Positions 1-11,377 are shown, counted from the first letter of the stretch. The stretch is DNA of 64,000 bases from Geosiphon pyriformis (GCA_016748015.1 JAAOMT010000303.1:797748-861747), one strand, 5' to 3'. The notes: generated from the letters alone by a model not told the origin. Translations and numbers: made by a program.

Positions 1-2445
1 AAAAAAAATTTGGCTTTGTTATTTTGTAAAATAACTACAATTGAATAGAAAATAAGACTGTAAATTGTTTAGTTTTTTTTATTAAAGCAAAACAATAGTG
101 TTTATTAGAGTGTTTTTTTTATTTTATTTTATAAAACAGAAGCAATTACAATATTGGCTGAATAGTAATAGGCTTTTGCTAATATTATAGTTGATTAATA
201 TAATAATAAATAATTATTTAGAGTAATACAAAAAAGATATTTAATATATTTTAAATTTAGTATTTTATAGAGATAATTAATAGTTCTAACTTTTATAATT
301 TTTTTTTTTTTTTTGTCTGCAGCTTTAAACTCAATTTATTTTTAATATATATTTATATAATTTTAAATATTAAATCAAAAAAATAAGTGATTAGATAAGT
401 TATATTTTATAATTTTTTGATGTTTTTTCAAGATTTTTGTTTTTTTTGTCTGATTTTATTTTAGTATTTTGTATAATGTTTTAATTTTTTTATTTTTTTA
501 GTTTTATTATGCAAAATTTTTTTAAGATTTGTAATATAAATCAAAAAATTATACTGAATTTTTAAGTTAATAATAAAATTATAAATTTATTAAAGCTTAG
601 TAAACTTCTTATTATTTGTATTAATGCTTTTTATAGCTTTTTTCTATATTAAAACATTAAAAAAAATTATATTATCTACAATAATTTCTTTAATTGTCTT
701 TAAAATAATTGAAGTTAAGGTAGTTTGAATGGTTTTAAAGTTTTAAAATAATAGTTGGTTATAAAAAATACAAAAATTTTTGAATTGAAATTAGAATTGC
801 CAAATATTTTTTAATTTTTTGTAAAAATTTATGCCAAATTTTTTTTATGCATTAATATACTTAGTACATAAATTGAACTTTTAATATGCTGAATTTTCTG
901 TGTTTATTATATAACTATATTTAAATATATTGCAAAATTTTTGGTATTAATTTGTAAAAGTTTTATAAATATAAAACTTGTTGTATTGTAATATAGTTAA
1001 AAAACTTGTATATTAAGAGAGTTTAATAATAAATAAAATCAAAAATACAATATTAAAGATATAACAAATTAAAAAATATAAAACATAAATAAAAGATATA
1101 TTAGATCAGAAAATAAAAAATATATTAGATTAAAAAATAAAAAACATATTAGATTAAACACAAATTCGTAATTATTTTTATATAAATAAAACAATATAAT
1201 AAGTTAAAATAATTATATTATGTTATAATTATATATTATAAATAGCATATTATTATAATATAAGATAATATTATTATAAAATATTTAATTATTTTATTAA
1301 AGAGAAAAAAAAATAATCCTATAATAATTGATAATGATATAATATATGTTTGTCTTCTAAATATAATATGTTTTTTAATCAAATCTTTTATAATTAAGTT
1401 TATAAATAATTTAATATTATTAAAATCTAAAACCAACTTATTATCTATATTCATATAATTTAAAACTATTTTTTAAAACACTACAAATTATATAGCTTTT
1501 ATTATTAACAAATTTTTTATATATATTTTAATTGTTTTATTAATTTTATTTGATTTAATCTTATAAATTCATTATATTTTTAAAGATAGTAATTTTAAAT
1601 AAAACAAATTTAATAACATTAAAATTAAAATTATTGTATATTAAAACTTAAATTATAAATACTTTTAAAGAATTCAAAATTAATTATTTACATATTAAAT
1701 AATTAAACTTAAAGCTAAAACAAACAACAAAAAACTTAATAATTCTAAAAATTAAAAGCTTTAAACCAAAAAATATAAATTAAAATTAAAATTAGCAATA
1801 AACTAAAGTTAAATATAATATTAATAATAAATTTTTATAATAATTTGGCTGTTAATAAAACTTTTAATAATATAATAACTCTTTAAGAATTATAGTTTTT
1901 TAATATTAAAAATAATATAAATAATATTGTTAAATAATTAAGCAAAATAGTTTGTAATAATAATATTTTGTTAATAAATATATATAAAATAATTTTTTAA
2001 AATTGATTTTTTTTAAGTTGAATTTATATCTGATTATATATAAAAAACATTTAAGTTTTAAATTACTTAATATATTATATTAAATAGTTAAATTTATATA
2101 CTAAATAATAAAAATATAAATATAAATATAAATATTTTTAATTTAATATTAAAAAATAAAAAACTATATTTATATAAATGTTTATATAAGAAAAAAATAT
2201 TTTCTATTTAAAAAATTTTAAATACAATAGTTTAACAGATTATACTATTATTTTTTTCAAAATTTTTTTTAATGTTATAATAAAATAAAAAATACATATT
2301 ATTTTTTAAAAAGAACAACAAAAATAAAAAAGATATTAATATACTAAGATCATAAAAAAATAAATAAAGATCTTGTTTTTATTGTTTATTATAACATAAA
2401 ATATTAAAAATATTGTTAAATAATATTTATTAAAAAAATTTAATT
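1..2445. other. AT-rich non-coding stretch, no gene recognised
   Basis: This stretch is almost entirely A/T with long homopolymers and stop codons in all frames. The only longer open frame (1236-1454, minus) is low-complexity Ile/Lys/Phe and looks like chance. I could not align it convincingly to the retroelements on the right, although similar decay is likely. Composition changes abruptly near 2445, where the gene island begins. Confidence 0.7.
1096..1159. repeat. short AT-rich tandem repeat, about 25 bp x 2.6
   Basis: Two and a half units beginning ATATTAGAT and ending in runs of A (1096-1119, 1120-1145, 1146-1159) follow each other with few mismatches. It is a simple local duplication with no sign of function. 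Confidence 0.55.
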
Positions 2446-2875
2446 TATCCGTCAGGAGAAATCTATAAAAAAAGCTAAATTATTTATAAGTCAAAAAATT
2501 TTTGTGTGACTTAGATTTTAACTACTGATTATTAAAAGATTTGGATAATTTCAAATTGAAATCAAAAACTTTGACATTTAGATTCTCCAACCTTCTGGAA
2601 TTTATATTTATGTATTAGTGAGTCTCATGACCTTCTAATAATCTAATTGATATCACCATAATCAACTTGTTAATGTATCACTAGCGCCGATCAAACAGAT
2701 TTCCAAGAATCGGTCCTTCTGTATAACAGATAATAGAAGTTATTTAAACCGGTGTTAAAGGAGTGTTAAACGACATACTTTGTCACATTTACGTCAACAC
2801 CGACTTCCACCCAGATATCCTTATTTTCCCTGGTTTTTCAACTCAAAATCTGTTGACCTCTTTCTAATCAACGAA

Positions 2876-4226
2876 ATGAACCCTGAATAGTGAGTTTTGT
2901 TTTTCCTTTTAAAATTCTCCTAACTTGTTTATACTTGCATTTATAGCCATTGCGTTTTTGAGAAACCAAACTCACGATGGCGATTTAACAAGAAAGCTTA
3001 AGGTGTTTGGAGGCCTTCATGCATGAAAGCATGAGAAGTATCAATCTCAACAAATGAACGGAAAATGTCTTCATATTCCCATTCTATGCTTTCGTGTCCC
3101 GATTGATACGTCGCTGCCAAGATAGACTTCCAATTTATGTGAATAATTAGACTTGAATTTAATCACGATGGATCTTATCTTTCCCTACTCAGCGATTACC
3201 TATTCAAGCTTCTTCTAATTGGGGATTCTGGTGTGGGTAAATCTTGCTTGCTTCTCCGATTTGCTGATGATACATACACAGAAAGCTATATTAGTACAAT
3301 TGGTGTTGATTTCGTAAGTAATTACACATTCAAACAAATTTTTTCATATTTCCTTAAAATCTGCCCTGATTGATACTGATAGGTATTTTTGAACAGAAAA
3401 TCCGAACAATTGAACTTGAAGGCAAAACTGTGAAATTGCAAATTTTAAGTATTTCCTTCAACACTTCAAAGCTACCAATTTTTTGTTTCTCATCCAATAT
3501 TTCATCATTTCTTGATTCTCCTTTTTTAATCTTTTTATATTCTAATAGTGGGATACTGCGGGTCAAGAAAGATTTCGTACAATCACCTCGTCTTATTATA
3601 GGGGTGCACACGGTATAATTGTCGTGTATGACGTGACTGATCAGGATACTTTTGCCAACGTTAAACAATGGCTTCAGGAAATTGATCGCTATGCTTGTGA
3701 AGGTGTTAACAAATTGTTAGTGGGAAATAAGAGTGACTTGACGAATAAGAAAGTAGTGGACTACACAGCTGCAAAGGTGAGTTTGGTTACAAGCGAGAAG
3801 TCCTGATTCAAATGTTTGATAATTTCTGGATAGGGTAACGCATCTAAGGTGTAGCTATGGGCAGAATATCAATTTTCTGGAACTAAATATTACTCATGAT
3901 GCCTTGCTTTCAATATACTTATTTTTCACAGGAATTTGCTGATGGATTGAGTATTCCTTTCTTGGAAACATCAGCCAAGAATGCGACAAATGTTGAATCA
4001 GCTTTCCTGACAATGGCTAAGCAAATAAAGGATAGGTGATATATTTTTTTTCACGAAATTTTGAATCATTAAATCCAGTAAAATAAATTCATTAACTCAC
4101 ATATTTGTATCACGAACTCGTCACAGAATGGGTACACCACAAGTTGTTTCTGGTGCTCCAAAGCAGACTGTAAATTTTGGTACTGGAACAACGGTGCCTC
4201 AACAATCCAGCGGGGGATGCTGTTAA
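2876..4226 (+). CDS. YPT1: Rab1/Ypt1-type small GTPase, six exons
   Basis: Rab GTPase of the Ypt1/Rab1 class, which controls ER-to-Golgi vesicle tethering and early autophagy at membranes. My model has exons 2876-2889, 3193-3313, 3397-3444, 3549-3776, 3932-4035 and 4127-4226, giving 204 residues, the usual Ypt1 length. Seen: N-terminus [16 protein letters not shown]-loop GDSGVGKS (15-22), effector Thr40, WDTAGQE (62-68), NKSD (121-124), ETSAK (149-153), and a C-terminal Cys-Cys for double geranylgeranylation. The start is fixed by the 14-nt first exon, which encodes the family-typical MNPEY and splits the Tyr codon. Oddity: the third intron would begin TTAAGT, not GTAAGT, although both flanking protein blocks are perfect. 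It is convergent with the AlkB-like gene. The family call is near certain; the other five junction pairs follow the consensus. Confidence 0.95.
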
Positions 4227-4493
4227 ATATCTGAGTATTAAATCGCTTCTGCGTTGATCAGGTTGTTTGTCTTTAATTAGAATGATATTAGAAGTTTCGC
4301 ACATGTGCCCATTGCACATGTTTTATCTTTTTTTTTCATGTAATTTGATTTATTTGCTTATTTTGGCAGGATATATTTTTGATATCTTTAATTATTTTAT
4401 ACAGCCAATTTCCCTATTTTCGTTTGAGTATTGCTGGTGACAAGTGAATTTTACTCGGTGGTTGACGAATTGTGACAAAATTATCAAATGTTG

Positions 4494-4499
4494 AATAAA
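4494..4499 (+). terminator. candidate AATAAA polyadenylation signal of YPT1
   Basis: An AATAAA hexamer lies 268 nt after the YPT1 stop codon and before the convergent AlkB-like gene. The position suits 3'-end formation; no cleavage site can be seen from sequence alone. Confidence 0.4.
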
Positions 4500-4668
4500 G
4501 TCAATATCGTGATAGGGATACATTGTCATATTTTATTTTCCTCTAAAACTCACATTTAGATAAGATTTTGGGGTGAGAATTGGTTTTTAACATATAATTT
4601 CAAGTTGATCTTTTCAGTCGGGATTTTTTTTGAATATATATTCAGAATTTCTTATACCCGAAAAAAAT

Positions 4669-5600
4669 CTATGGCTTTTTTTGTGTTAAAACCTCATTCT
4701 CGACTTCATTAATATCATCTTGATTAGACGAAATTACAGTACGAAAAGTTAGGCTAACCCTTCGATCTCTGACTATCTTTTCTTCACCATAAAACTCAAC
4801 CAAATCTTTCGAAATAGAATGTTTATAATCAAAACGACATGATTCCGTCATCATTAGTAAGGAACGTGGACCTTTTTACATAATGTTGGAAATGGAAACA
4901 TTTATATTGAATATTCAAAAGCAGAAGGTAATAAAAGATCGCTTACGTAATATTACGGAAAATTGGTTTGTTGGATCAATCACGTGAGTGAAAGTTATTA
5001 GACATGATGAGAGTAGAGAGAGACTGAGTATAATTGGACCAAACAGGGATGGGGCATCTGTGTGAGCCATTATTCCTTTAATTTTTCAAATCAAATTTTG
5101 TTAAAAATATGAAAATCTCCCAATTTCATTTAGAAATTCAAAAATAATTCACCTTGGCCTGGTTGATACTCATTGACGATACACATATTTGGAGGCATTT
5201 TTAGAATTCCTTGTTTGATACATTTTAAAATAATGAAATCCATAAATTTTGGGAGAGGGCCAAGGTATTTGGACACTTTTCTGTGTTATACGAAAAGTTA
5301 AAAATTAAAAACAGTAATTTTCTTATTAACAAAGATCAGGAATAATTTACCTATAACGATAATTGAACTCATGACCATAATGTTGAGTTCTTCTTTTCAT
5401 TTCGGGATTTGGCCTTTGAAATACAAAATATTCACATTCCTCGTTCTTGATTGAAGTTCAAATCAATAAAAAATTCCTTACTCTTTTCCATTTCCACCCC
5501 ATGGGATCTTTTCAATATGATTAAGCAATACTTTTTCTTCGGATTTATTTATAAAATTCTCAATAACTATCAGACCTTGAATATTTTTATTTGTATACAT
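4669..5600 (-). CDS. AlkB-family 2-oxoglutarate/Fe(II) dioxygenase (ALKBH8-like), five exons
   Basis: Small AlkB-type oxygenase that should use 2-oxoglutarate and O2 to hydroxylate a nucleic-acid base. Exons on the minus strand are 5600-5482, 5413-5351, 5280-5153, 5075-4947 and 4871-4669, giving 213 residues, all with GT..AG borders and matching phases. Seen: KRRTQHYG (46-53), NEYQPGQGI (97-105), iron ligands H108 and D110 in MAHTDAP, distal ligand H164 in YKHSI, and the 2-oxoglutarate arginines R184 and R190 with the AlkB spacing of six. The block PRSLLMMTES and the order of motifs look most like the oxygenase domain of ALKBH8, which acts on wobble uridine of tRNA; the RRM and methyltransferase domains of animal ALKBH8 are absent. 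The substrate is therefore inferred. An exon upstream of the chosen ATG cannot be excluded. It shares a 456-bp divergent promoter region with the kinase gene. Confidence 0.85.
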
Positions 5601-6056
5601 CTGATTTGAATAAATCTGGATTTCCAAGTTGAAAATCGTATGAATTTTGGCTTTCGCAATATATCATTACATCATCATCTTTATGTGCATCTTATTAAGG
5701 AATTAATCGCCGTTAAGAATTGAGCTAAGCAAAAAAAAACAAACAAGAAAGAATGTTGATCAACTTATCAGTTATCAGTTATTTTCAGCGACAAGATGCA
5801 TATTCTCAAAACCAATTTACACTATCAAAAATTAAAATCTAAAATTCGAGGCCTCCATCATTGAAAGACTAAAGTTTTTAATGTTTCAAAAATCACAAGG
5901 TTGGCTTTTTACCAAAGTTTCTCTTATTAATTTCTACGTGCCAACTCATAATTCATCCTGCGCGCTAACAATTCAACCTCCTTTTTTTACAGAGAATATA
6001 AACATCATTCTATACTGCTAAAGTTTGCTTTTTTATAACTCGGATCGCTTCTAACA
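5601..6056. promoter_or_regulatory. divergent promoter region between AlkB-like and kinase genes
   Basis: These 456 bp separate the two start codons, so both promoters must lie here. A TATA-like AATATAAA at 5995-6002 stands 55 bp before the kinase ATG, preceded by a pyrimidine tract. No clear TATA box was found on the AlkB side. Confidence 0.45.
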
Positions 6057-8047
6057 ATGGGGAACGCGAATGGGGGAATGGACGTTGATTTCGATGAAGA
6101 AGGCAAGTATACTTGGCTTTGGTTACCAAATATCAAATATGTTGGAAATCTTGGAATAAGTAATCTACTTCCCAAGCTGTTCCATAGAACTTTCTTGGCT
6201 TACTTGTTTCCTTATGAATTTCAGTTAACCTTTCACATTTTAAACTACTAAGGGTGGTTGGTCGAGGTGCTTTTGGAAAGGTATGTTTAAAATAGACACG
6301 CTCTTACTAAACTCTAAGAAGAAACTTTAACACGCATCCTTGAGCTCCGAAATGTCAAATCCTCACATAAATTTGGCTATTTCTTATTTGAATAGGTACG
6401 TATTGTAGAACGACGAGACAACAAACGTCTATTCGCTTTGAAATACATCTCGAAAGAAGAATGCATAAAAATGGATGCATTAAGAAATGTATTACGGGAG
6501 CGTTACATGTTAGAAGAGCTGGATCATCCTTTGGTTTGTAATCTACGCTTTGCCTTTCAAGATGACGAATATATGTATATGGTTATGGATTTAATGTAAT
6601 TTGTCTGTCAATTTTTATATGATCTTTTTGATCTGATTCAGAATTTACTTACAAGAGCTGCTTATTTAATTTCATAGGATGGGTGGAGATCTTAGGTTCC
6701 ATTTGAATCGAAAAACCTTTACCGAGGATGCGATTCGATTTTGGATTGCTGAACTGGCTTGCGCTATAAGATATCTTCATTCAAAAGGCGTAGTTCATAG
6801 GTCTGAATTTAGAGATTGTTAAAATACTCTAATTAAAAACCAGCTGAATTTCTTCTCAATCATTATAAATATGGTCCTCAAAGAGATATCAAACCAGACA
6901 ATGTTCTTTTAAACGACCTAGGTCATGCTCACTTAACAGATTTCAATATAGCAAGCCATATGCGACCAGATAAACCTTTAACATCACATTCTGGGACATG
7001 TGCTTACATGGGTAGGATTTTATTTTCTAATTTCTTGTTGACCCCATTAAACATGATTTCTAAATTCTCGTTTTATCAAACATATCAGCTCCGGAAGTTT
7101 TTAGGGGTGGAGGTTATGGAGTGACTGTAGATTGGTGGTCTTTGGGCATTATCTTTTATGAGTGCGTTTACGGAAAGGTAGATTTACTCGATGAATTCAA
7201 TTGTGGAAAATTTCCTCTAATTTTGTAAATTGGATTTCCTTGAATGATTATTCATATTAAGGATAAAATTTTATTAGCGTCCATTCGAATGCGAAAATCA
7301 GGAAGAGCTTAGGAAAATGATTGTCAAAGCACCAATAAAATATCCTGATATGGATCCCCCAGTGAGTCCAGCTTGTGTTTCAGCAATACAAGGAGTAAGA
7401 TAAATTTACTAAACCAATCATTATCAAATTTCTATTTTTATGATTTTTAACCAGTCTTTCTTTATCACATTTTATTACCCTCAATGAATCCCTAATATAT
7501 CACGAATCATAATTTCTTGAGTTAGTTCTTAGAACGAGATATAACACGACGTTTAGGATGTGGACCTAATGGCTTCATCCTTATTCAAGCCCATCCTTTC
7601 TTTCGGAATATCAATTGGCCCGCTCTCGAAACAAAAGAATTAGAGCCAATTTTCCGTCCTTCATCTGATCGAATCAATTTTGATGCTACTTATGATTTGG
7701 AGGAGTTGCTTCTTGAAGAACAACCATTAGAGGCAAAACCTCGAAGGCGGAAAGCAAGAAGACGAAATGAGGGTGAAGGATCCGAAAGGGAAGCACAATT
7801 TTTATTAATCGAAGAAAAATTCAAACCGTTTGATTATACAGTGTTTGAAAGATATGAAGGTTGGGTAGATCCTATAACCAGATGTGTTGGGGATCCACCT
7901 GAATGGGTGAAACCCGCCGCTGTGGAAGTAGAAAACATAAAGGAACGTGAGAGCCAAGAAATTCAGCAAAATGGTAAAACTTCGAGACCAGATAGTATTG
8001 TAGGTGGTTTGCAAGGAATACTTACAGATAATGGTGTCCTAGTATAA
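6057..8047 (+). CDS. AGC-type Ser/Thr kinase of the YANK/STK32 family, eight exons
   Basis: Protein kinase with exons 6057-6102, 6225-6280, 6396-6595, 6678-6800, 6884-7011, 7089-7177, 7278-7394 and 7526-8047, giving 426 residues. Seen: glycine loop GRGAFGKV (28-35), ATP lysine K50, helix-C glutamate E69, HRDIKPDN (141-148), APE (185-187), and a basic linker RRRKARRR followed by an F-K-P-F-D AGC-tail-like motif. The magnesium loop reads DFN (161-163) instead of DFG. As I recall, DFN together with the MGGDLR hinge is the mark of YANK kinases, so it is not a defect. The N-terminus MGNANGG suggests N-myristoylation of Gly2 and membrane attachment, as in STK32 proteins. The first intron uses a GC donor (GGCAAGT). 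Substrates are unknown. It is convergent with the SDR gene, 217 bp away. Confidence 0.93.
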
Positions 8048-8264
8048 ACATTCATTATTTTTCTATAAAACTTGAAATCGGCACGGATTTCACATAATAT
8101 ATATATGTGCAAGGTCATATGCTTTTTTTTTGTATTTTTAGAATAATATTGTTTTATATGTCCCGAGACGGCATATTTAATTAATGGGTAAAGTGTGGAT
8201 TAAGGGCCGATCAGACTAGGCTATTTCAATTCATTAAATTGCTTATATGATAATGGCGAGGCTT

Positions 8265-9409
8265 TTATTTCTTCTGAAATGCCGCCAATTCTGGCCCATT
8301 CCAATCATAAAACCCACCGCTTAAATTCAGCGTACTTGGATCACCAGTAGCTAAATTTGCGATCACATAAGAGGGTTCATGTACGGGCACTAATTTTTTT
8401 TCTGCAAAAAGTGAAGTAAAATATTTGTAATCTTTTTCTGACATGAGTTTAGAGCCTGAAAATCAATTGTGTTAATAAATAATCGGGAAGAAATTTTTAG
8501 GACAATCAATATGAAAAACATACCTTTCTCCCGAATTAGAGCTTGCATCGCAGTGTCTACTACTCCTGGACGAATTGCAATAAATGTTATATCTGGTTCT
8601 TCGGTCGCCAAACACTTGGTCAACATATTCAGCCCAGCTTTGGATCTAATGGATTTCAAAGTCAATCTGTATTTTCTTGAAAGTTCAAAGATAATTTCAT
8701 TGCATCCTACGTGCAATAAGCCCCCCATCCGTAATACGTATGATTCGCAGCCCCTGAAGATACATTAATGACTCTACCTTTGGCTATGCGCAGATGAGGG
8801 ATGGACTTTTGAACAAGTGAAAGCACGGAAAAGAAATTTATGTCAAAATGACTAATTTGTCAGAGAATTCCAGAATTGGGATTATTACAAATGAAATCTT
8901 GTAAAAAGCGAAATAACTTTTTGACTTACCGTTTCCATTCTTTGGGTTGAGCCTCAGAAATAGGGCCAATTGGTTCAATGGCACTAGAAAAATTCATATT
9001 AAAGTCAAACTTTAAATGAATAACATCAAATGATCAAATTAATTTTGAATTCACCCTGCACTTGCTACAATGCCATCTAAGCGTCCCCATGTAACAAGAC
9101 TTTTTTGGACAGCCGCTTCAAGGACAGAGTCATTAGTTACATCACCAACAATGATTTCCAACCTTCCGTCCAAACCAAGTTCTTTTTGAATGTGTGTTTT
9201 AAGTAGGTTTAGATCATTCTCGGAACGCGCAATAGCTACGACGTTGCTATTGAATTTTTGAATAGAAAGGAGAGTGACTGCATGACCGATACCCTATGAA
9301 TGAATTATAGCTGGAGGCATCAGCAAGGTTAAAATTTCTTTCTGTTTAAGTTGAAAACACCACTGACTCGGGAGGCTCCAGTAACGATTATGCTCTGACG
9401 ATCTGACAT
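8265..9409 (-). CDS. classical short-chain dehydrogenase/reductase, six exons
   Basis: NAD(P)-dependent oxidoreductase of the classical SDR family. Exons on the minus strand are 9409-9368, 9293-9055, 8983-8930, 8851-8711, 8645-8524 and 8455-8265, giving 262 residues with all phases matching. Seen: cofactor motif TGASRGIG (10-17), N117, catalytic S144, and Y157/K161 in YCTSK, with IRPGVVDT after them; the usual NNAG reads ASAG. The overall pattern, with a Trp-rich end near YDWNGPE, recalls the yeast YIR035C/IRC24 and bacterial benzil-reductase group, but the substrate cannot be read from sequence. The gene starts 146 bp downstream of the heat-shock-protein stop codon on the same strand, which leaves a very short promoter, or read-through from it. 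Confidence 0.9.
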
Positions 9410-9555
9410 ATTTTTTATAGAAAATATTCTACTAGTGGTAGTCAAATACATCAATTTAATTAATCTACGGCCATTAGCTCGTAATAGTCTTTTTTTCTTT
9501 TATAATAAATTTTCCCGATGTTATTGATTATGAGCCATCTCATTTGATCATTGAT

Positions 9556-9987
9556 TTAAAGCCTAGCCTTCAGAATACGAATGCCTTTTCTTTCCTTTTT
9601 GGGAACTTTGACCACCAACACTCCATTGCCAAATTCTGCTTTCACGTGTTCAAGATCCACAATACCCTTTGGAAACTTGAATTGACGCGAAATTTGACCT
9701 CGAATGCGTTCGACCTTAATCGGTTTTTCATTTTCATCTTCAATTTCTTTACGCTCAGCAGTGATAATTATTAAATTTTCATCTGGGGTAACATCAACAT
9801 GGATGTTTTCAATGGGGATTCCAGGAAGTTCGGCACGTAAAATATATTGGTTTAGAGTGGCAGAAATGTCTAACGGAAAGCCAGGTGCTTGCAAAATGGG
9901 CCAAGAGAAAAAGGTCGCAGGGTTAGTTTGAAGCAAATAATGTGACTGCATGTCTCGTTCAAGAATGTCGTTAAGCAAGGAATACAT
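9556..9987 (-). CDS. small heat shock protein (Hsp20/alpha-crystallin), single exon
   Basis: Intronless 143-residue protein, a normal size for fungal Hsp20. The alpha-crystallin domain runs from about residue 38 to 130, with the typical LPGI turn, a beta-strand block VERIRGQISRQFKFP and a G-NGVL-V motif near the end. A C-terminal IRI tripeptide after a basic KKERKG segment fits the I-x-I anchor used for oligomer assembly. ATP-independent holdase chaperone in cytosol or nucleus is the known family role. Lack of introns is common for heat-shock genes, whose mRNA must be made when splicing is impaired. ATG at 9987 begins the reading frame and no upstream in-frame ATG improves it. Confidence 0.95.
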   Translation of the reverse strand: MYSLLNDILERDMQSHYLLQTNPATFFSWPILQAPGFPLDISATLNQYILRAELPGIPIENIHVDVTPDENLIIITAERKEIEDENEKPIKVERIRGQISRQFKFPKGIVDLEHVKAEFGNGVLVVKVPKKERKGIRILKARL

Positions 9988-10035
9988 TTTTAAAATAATT
10001 GAAGTCAGCCAAGTTGATATAGTTGATCCTGAAGT

Positions 10036-10089
10036 TTACGTCACTTTTGCGGTTACAAAATTTTAGAGAATACTTTTAATGTGACGCAG
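10036..10089 (-). promoter_or_regulatory. two CRE/ATF-like TGACG sites upstream of Hsp20
   Basis: On the minus strand TGACGTAA (10043-10036) lies about 50 bp before the Hsp20 ATG, and a second core reading TGACGCAG lies on the plus strand near 10081-10088. Both resemble sites bound by ATF/CREB-type bZIP stress regulators. This is a motif match only. Confidence 0.3.
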
Positions 10090-10359
10090 CGAAAAACATA
10101 TCTCGAATGCCCCATCGAGCTCAAATATTTTGCACAATGCGAAGCTACTTTTCCTTTGCTGGCATTATTTTAATAAAAGAACAAATAGAAAGAGAACTTT
10201 GTGGAGAAGAGGAGCGTCAATAAAAACGAAAAGAAAATGCGAAGAGGAACAATGTCACTTCTCTAGCTTCATTAATATGATAAATTCCAACCTTATACTC
10301 GTTGAAATAATCGCTCCGTGAACACACAGATTGCTCAACGATCACAACGATCGCCCAAT

Positions 10360-11377
10360 ATGACTTCTCAACTCGACGAGACGTTGGAGAAGTTGAACAA
10401 CGACCGTGATCAGAGTCGAGCCAAGATTTCTTCTACTCATACCTAACAACATTTGATGAATACCAGACATAATGAAAGGGCGAGGTGAATATTGCTCATA
10501 TAGAGGAGAAAAATCTACGGTGTTGATAAATTCATCCACCATTCACAGTGTCTTCCTCGTTACACCAAATTCCAAAATTCTAGAACCTAGTCGTTTAGCT
10601 CCCAACTGGTGCAAGATGGTGAATGACGAATAAAGAATCTACTGCTATAATATCGCCATCCATGAGAGACGATAGGGAACGCTCTGAGGTTGACGACAAG
10701 ACCACCCTTGAGGGATACAGCGTGGTGCATCGACGTTTTAATTGAGCGTGCGATGGCCGCACAATAAAGTACCAATTCTGACCTCGTCTTTAATAGAGAC
10801 CGAGTTGACCGAGACCCAATTCAGTGAGGAGGTAAGAAATCCAAACCGTCTCTATTATCACGGTTATTGATTTCAATTGTTAATTTCTCTTTTAATCAGT
10901 TGGAGAATATGGTGATTGACCTATGTTCGTATGATTAACCCTGCGACTGATTTTTGGGATTAGAAGGACTGTGGAATAATTATTATGCCTGAGGCTCTCT
11001 TCCAGTATATTAAACAAAAATAGTATCCTACGCTCGTATGGTTAGCCCTGCGACGGATATTTGAAATCAGAAGGACTGAGAATAATTATTATGCTTGAGG
11101 CCTTTCTTTTAGTATACTAAACAAAAATGGTATCCTATGTTCGTATGCTTGCAGTCAGTTGGAGGGCGAATATCCAGAGTTCAAAAATACGTCAGGCTGG
11201 TAAGCAATATTCTGCATCTATTATTTGGATAATTATGAAGAAAGCACCTTTGTTACTTATTCACATTTTCCTCATCTCTTGTACTTATCCCACTTTCTAT
11301 TTAACCCATTTGTCCCAAAAGGTTTGTCGCCGAGTACATTGACAATCTTCTGGTCCGGCATGATGAATTTTCAGATG
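10360..11377 (+). pseudogene. unrecognised, probably decayed spliced gene
   Basis: I do not recognise this gene. Several fragments look coding. An ATG at 10360 opens MTSQLDETLEKLNNDRDQSR and then meets a stop. A frame near 10630-10740 contains RDDRERSEVDDKTTLEGYSV. A block ending SSLIETELTETQFSEE meets a good GTAAGA donor at 10831 and is followed by an acceptor at 10899. A final pair of exons around 11157-11201 and 11323-11377 reads LEGEYPEFKNTSG, then FVAEYIDNLLVRHDEFSDE, before a stop. The fragments are in different frames with stops between them, and a 107-bp tandem duplication sits in the middle. Either it is a relic of a lineage-specific gene or my exon borders are wrong. No function is proposed. 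Confidence 0.3.
10921..11149. repeat. 107-bp tandem duplication (2.1 copies)
   Basis: Unit 1 (10921-11027) and unit 2 (11028-11134) are aligned along their whole length and a third copy starts at 11135 (CTATGTTCGTATG). Each unit contains CCCTGCGAC, AGAAGGACTG, AATAATTATTATGC and AAACAAAAAT. Units differ by scattered substitutions and a small indel, so the duplication is not very recent. It lies within the unrecognised gene relic. Confidence 0.85.

Noticed and set aside
161-163. DFN instead of DFG in the kinase (residues 161-163 of the protein at 6057-8047)
   Set aside because: Considered as a sign of a pseudokinase, but DFN is normal for YANK/STK32 kinases, and all other catalytic residues are present. 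The positions given are residue numbers.
1236-1454. Minus-strand 72-codon open frame in the AT-rich left end
   Set aside because: Composition is what AT-rich random DNA yields (Ile, Lys, Phe, Asn); no domain or neighbour support.
10342-10542. Minus-strand 66-codon open frame
   Set aside because: No family resemblance. The plus strand over the same bases reads a more protein-like sequence (MTSQLDETLEKL), so the minus frame is probably a shadow.
10578-10585. TTCTAGAA, a perfect minimal heat-shock element
   Set aside because: It lies about 590 bp upstream of the Hsp20 start as an isolated pair; too far and too short to assign.
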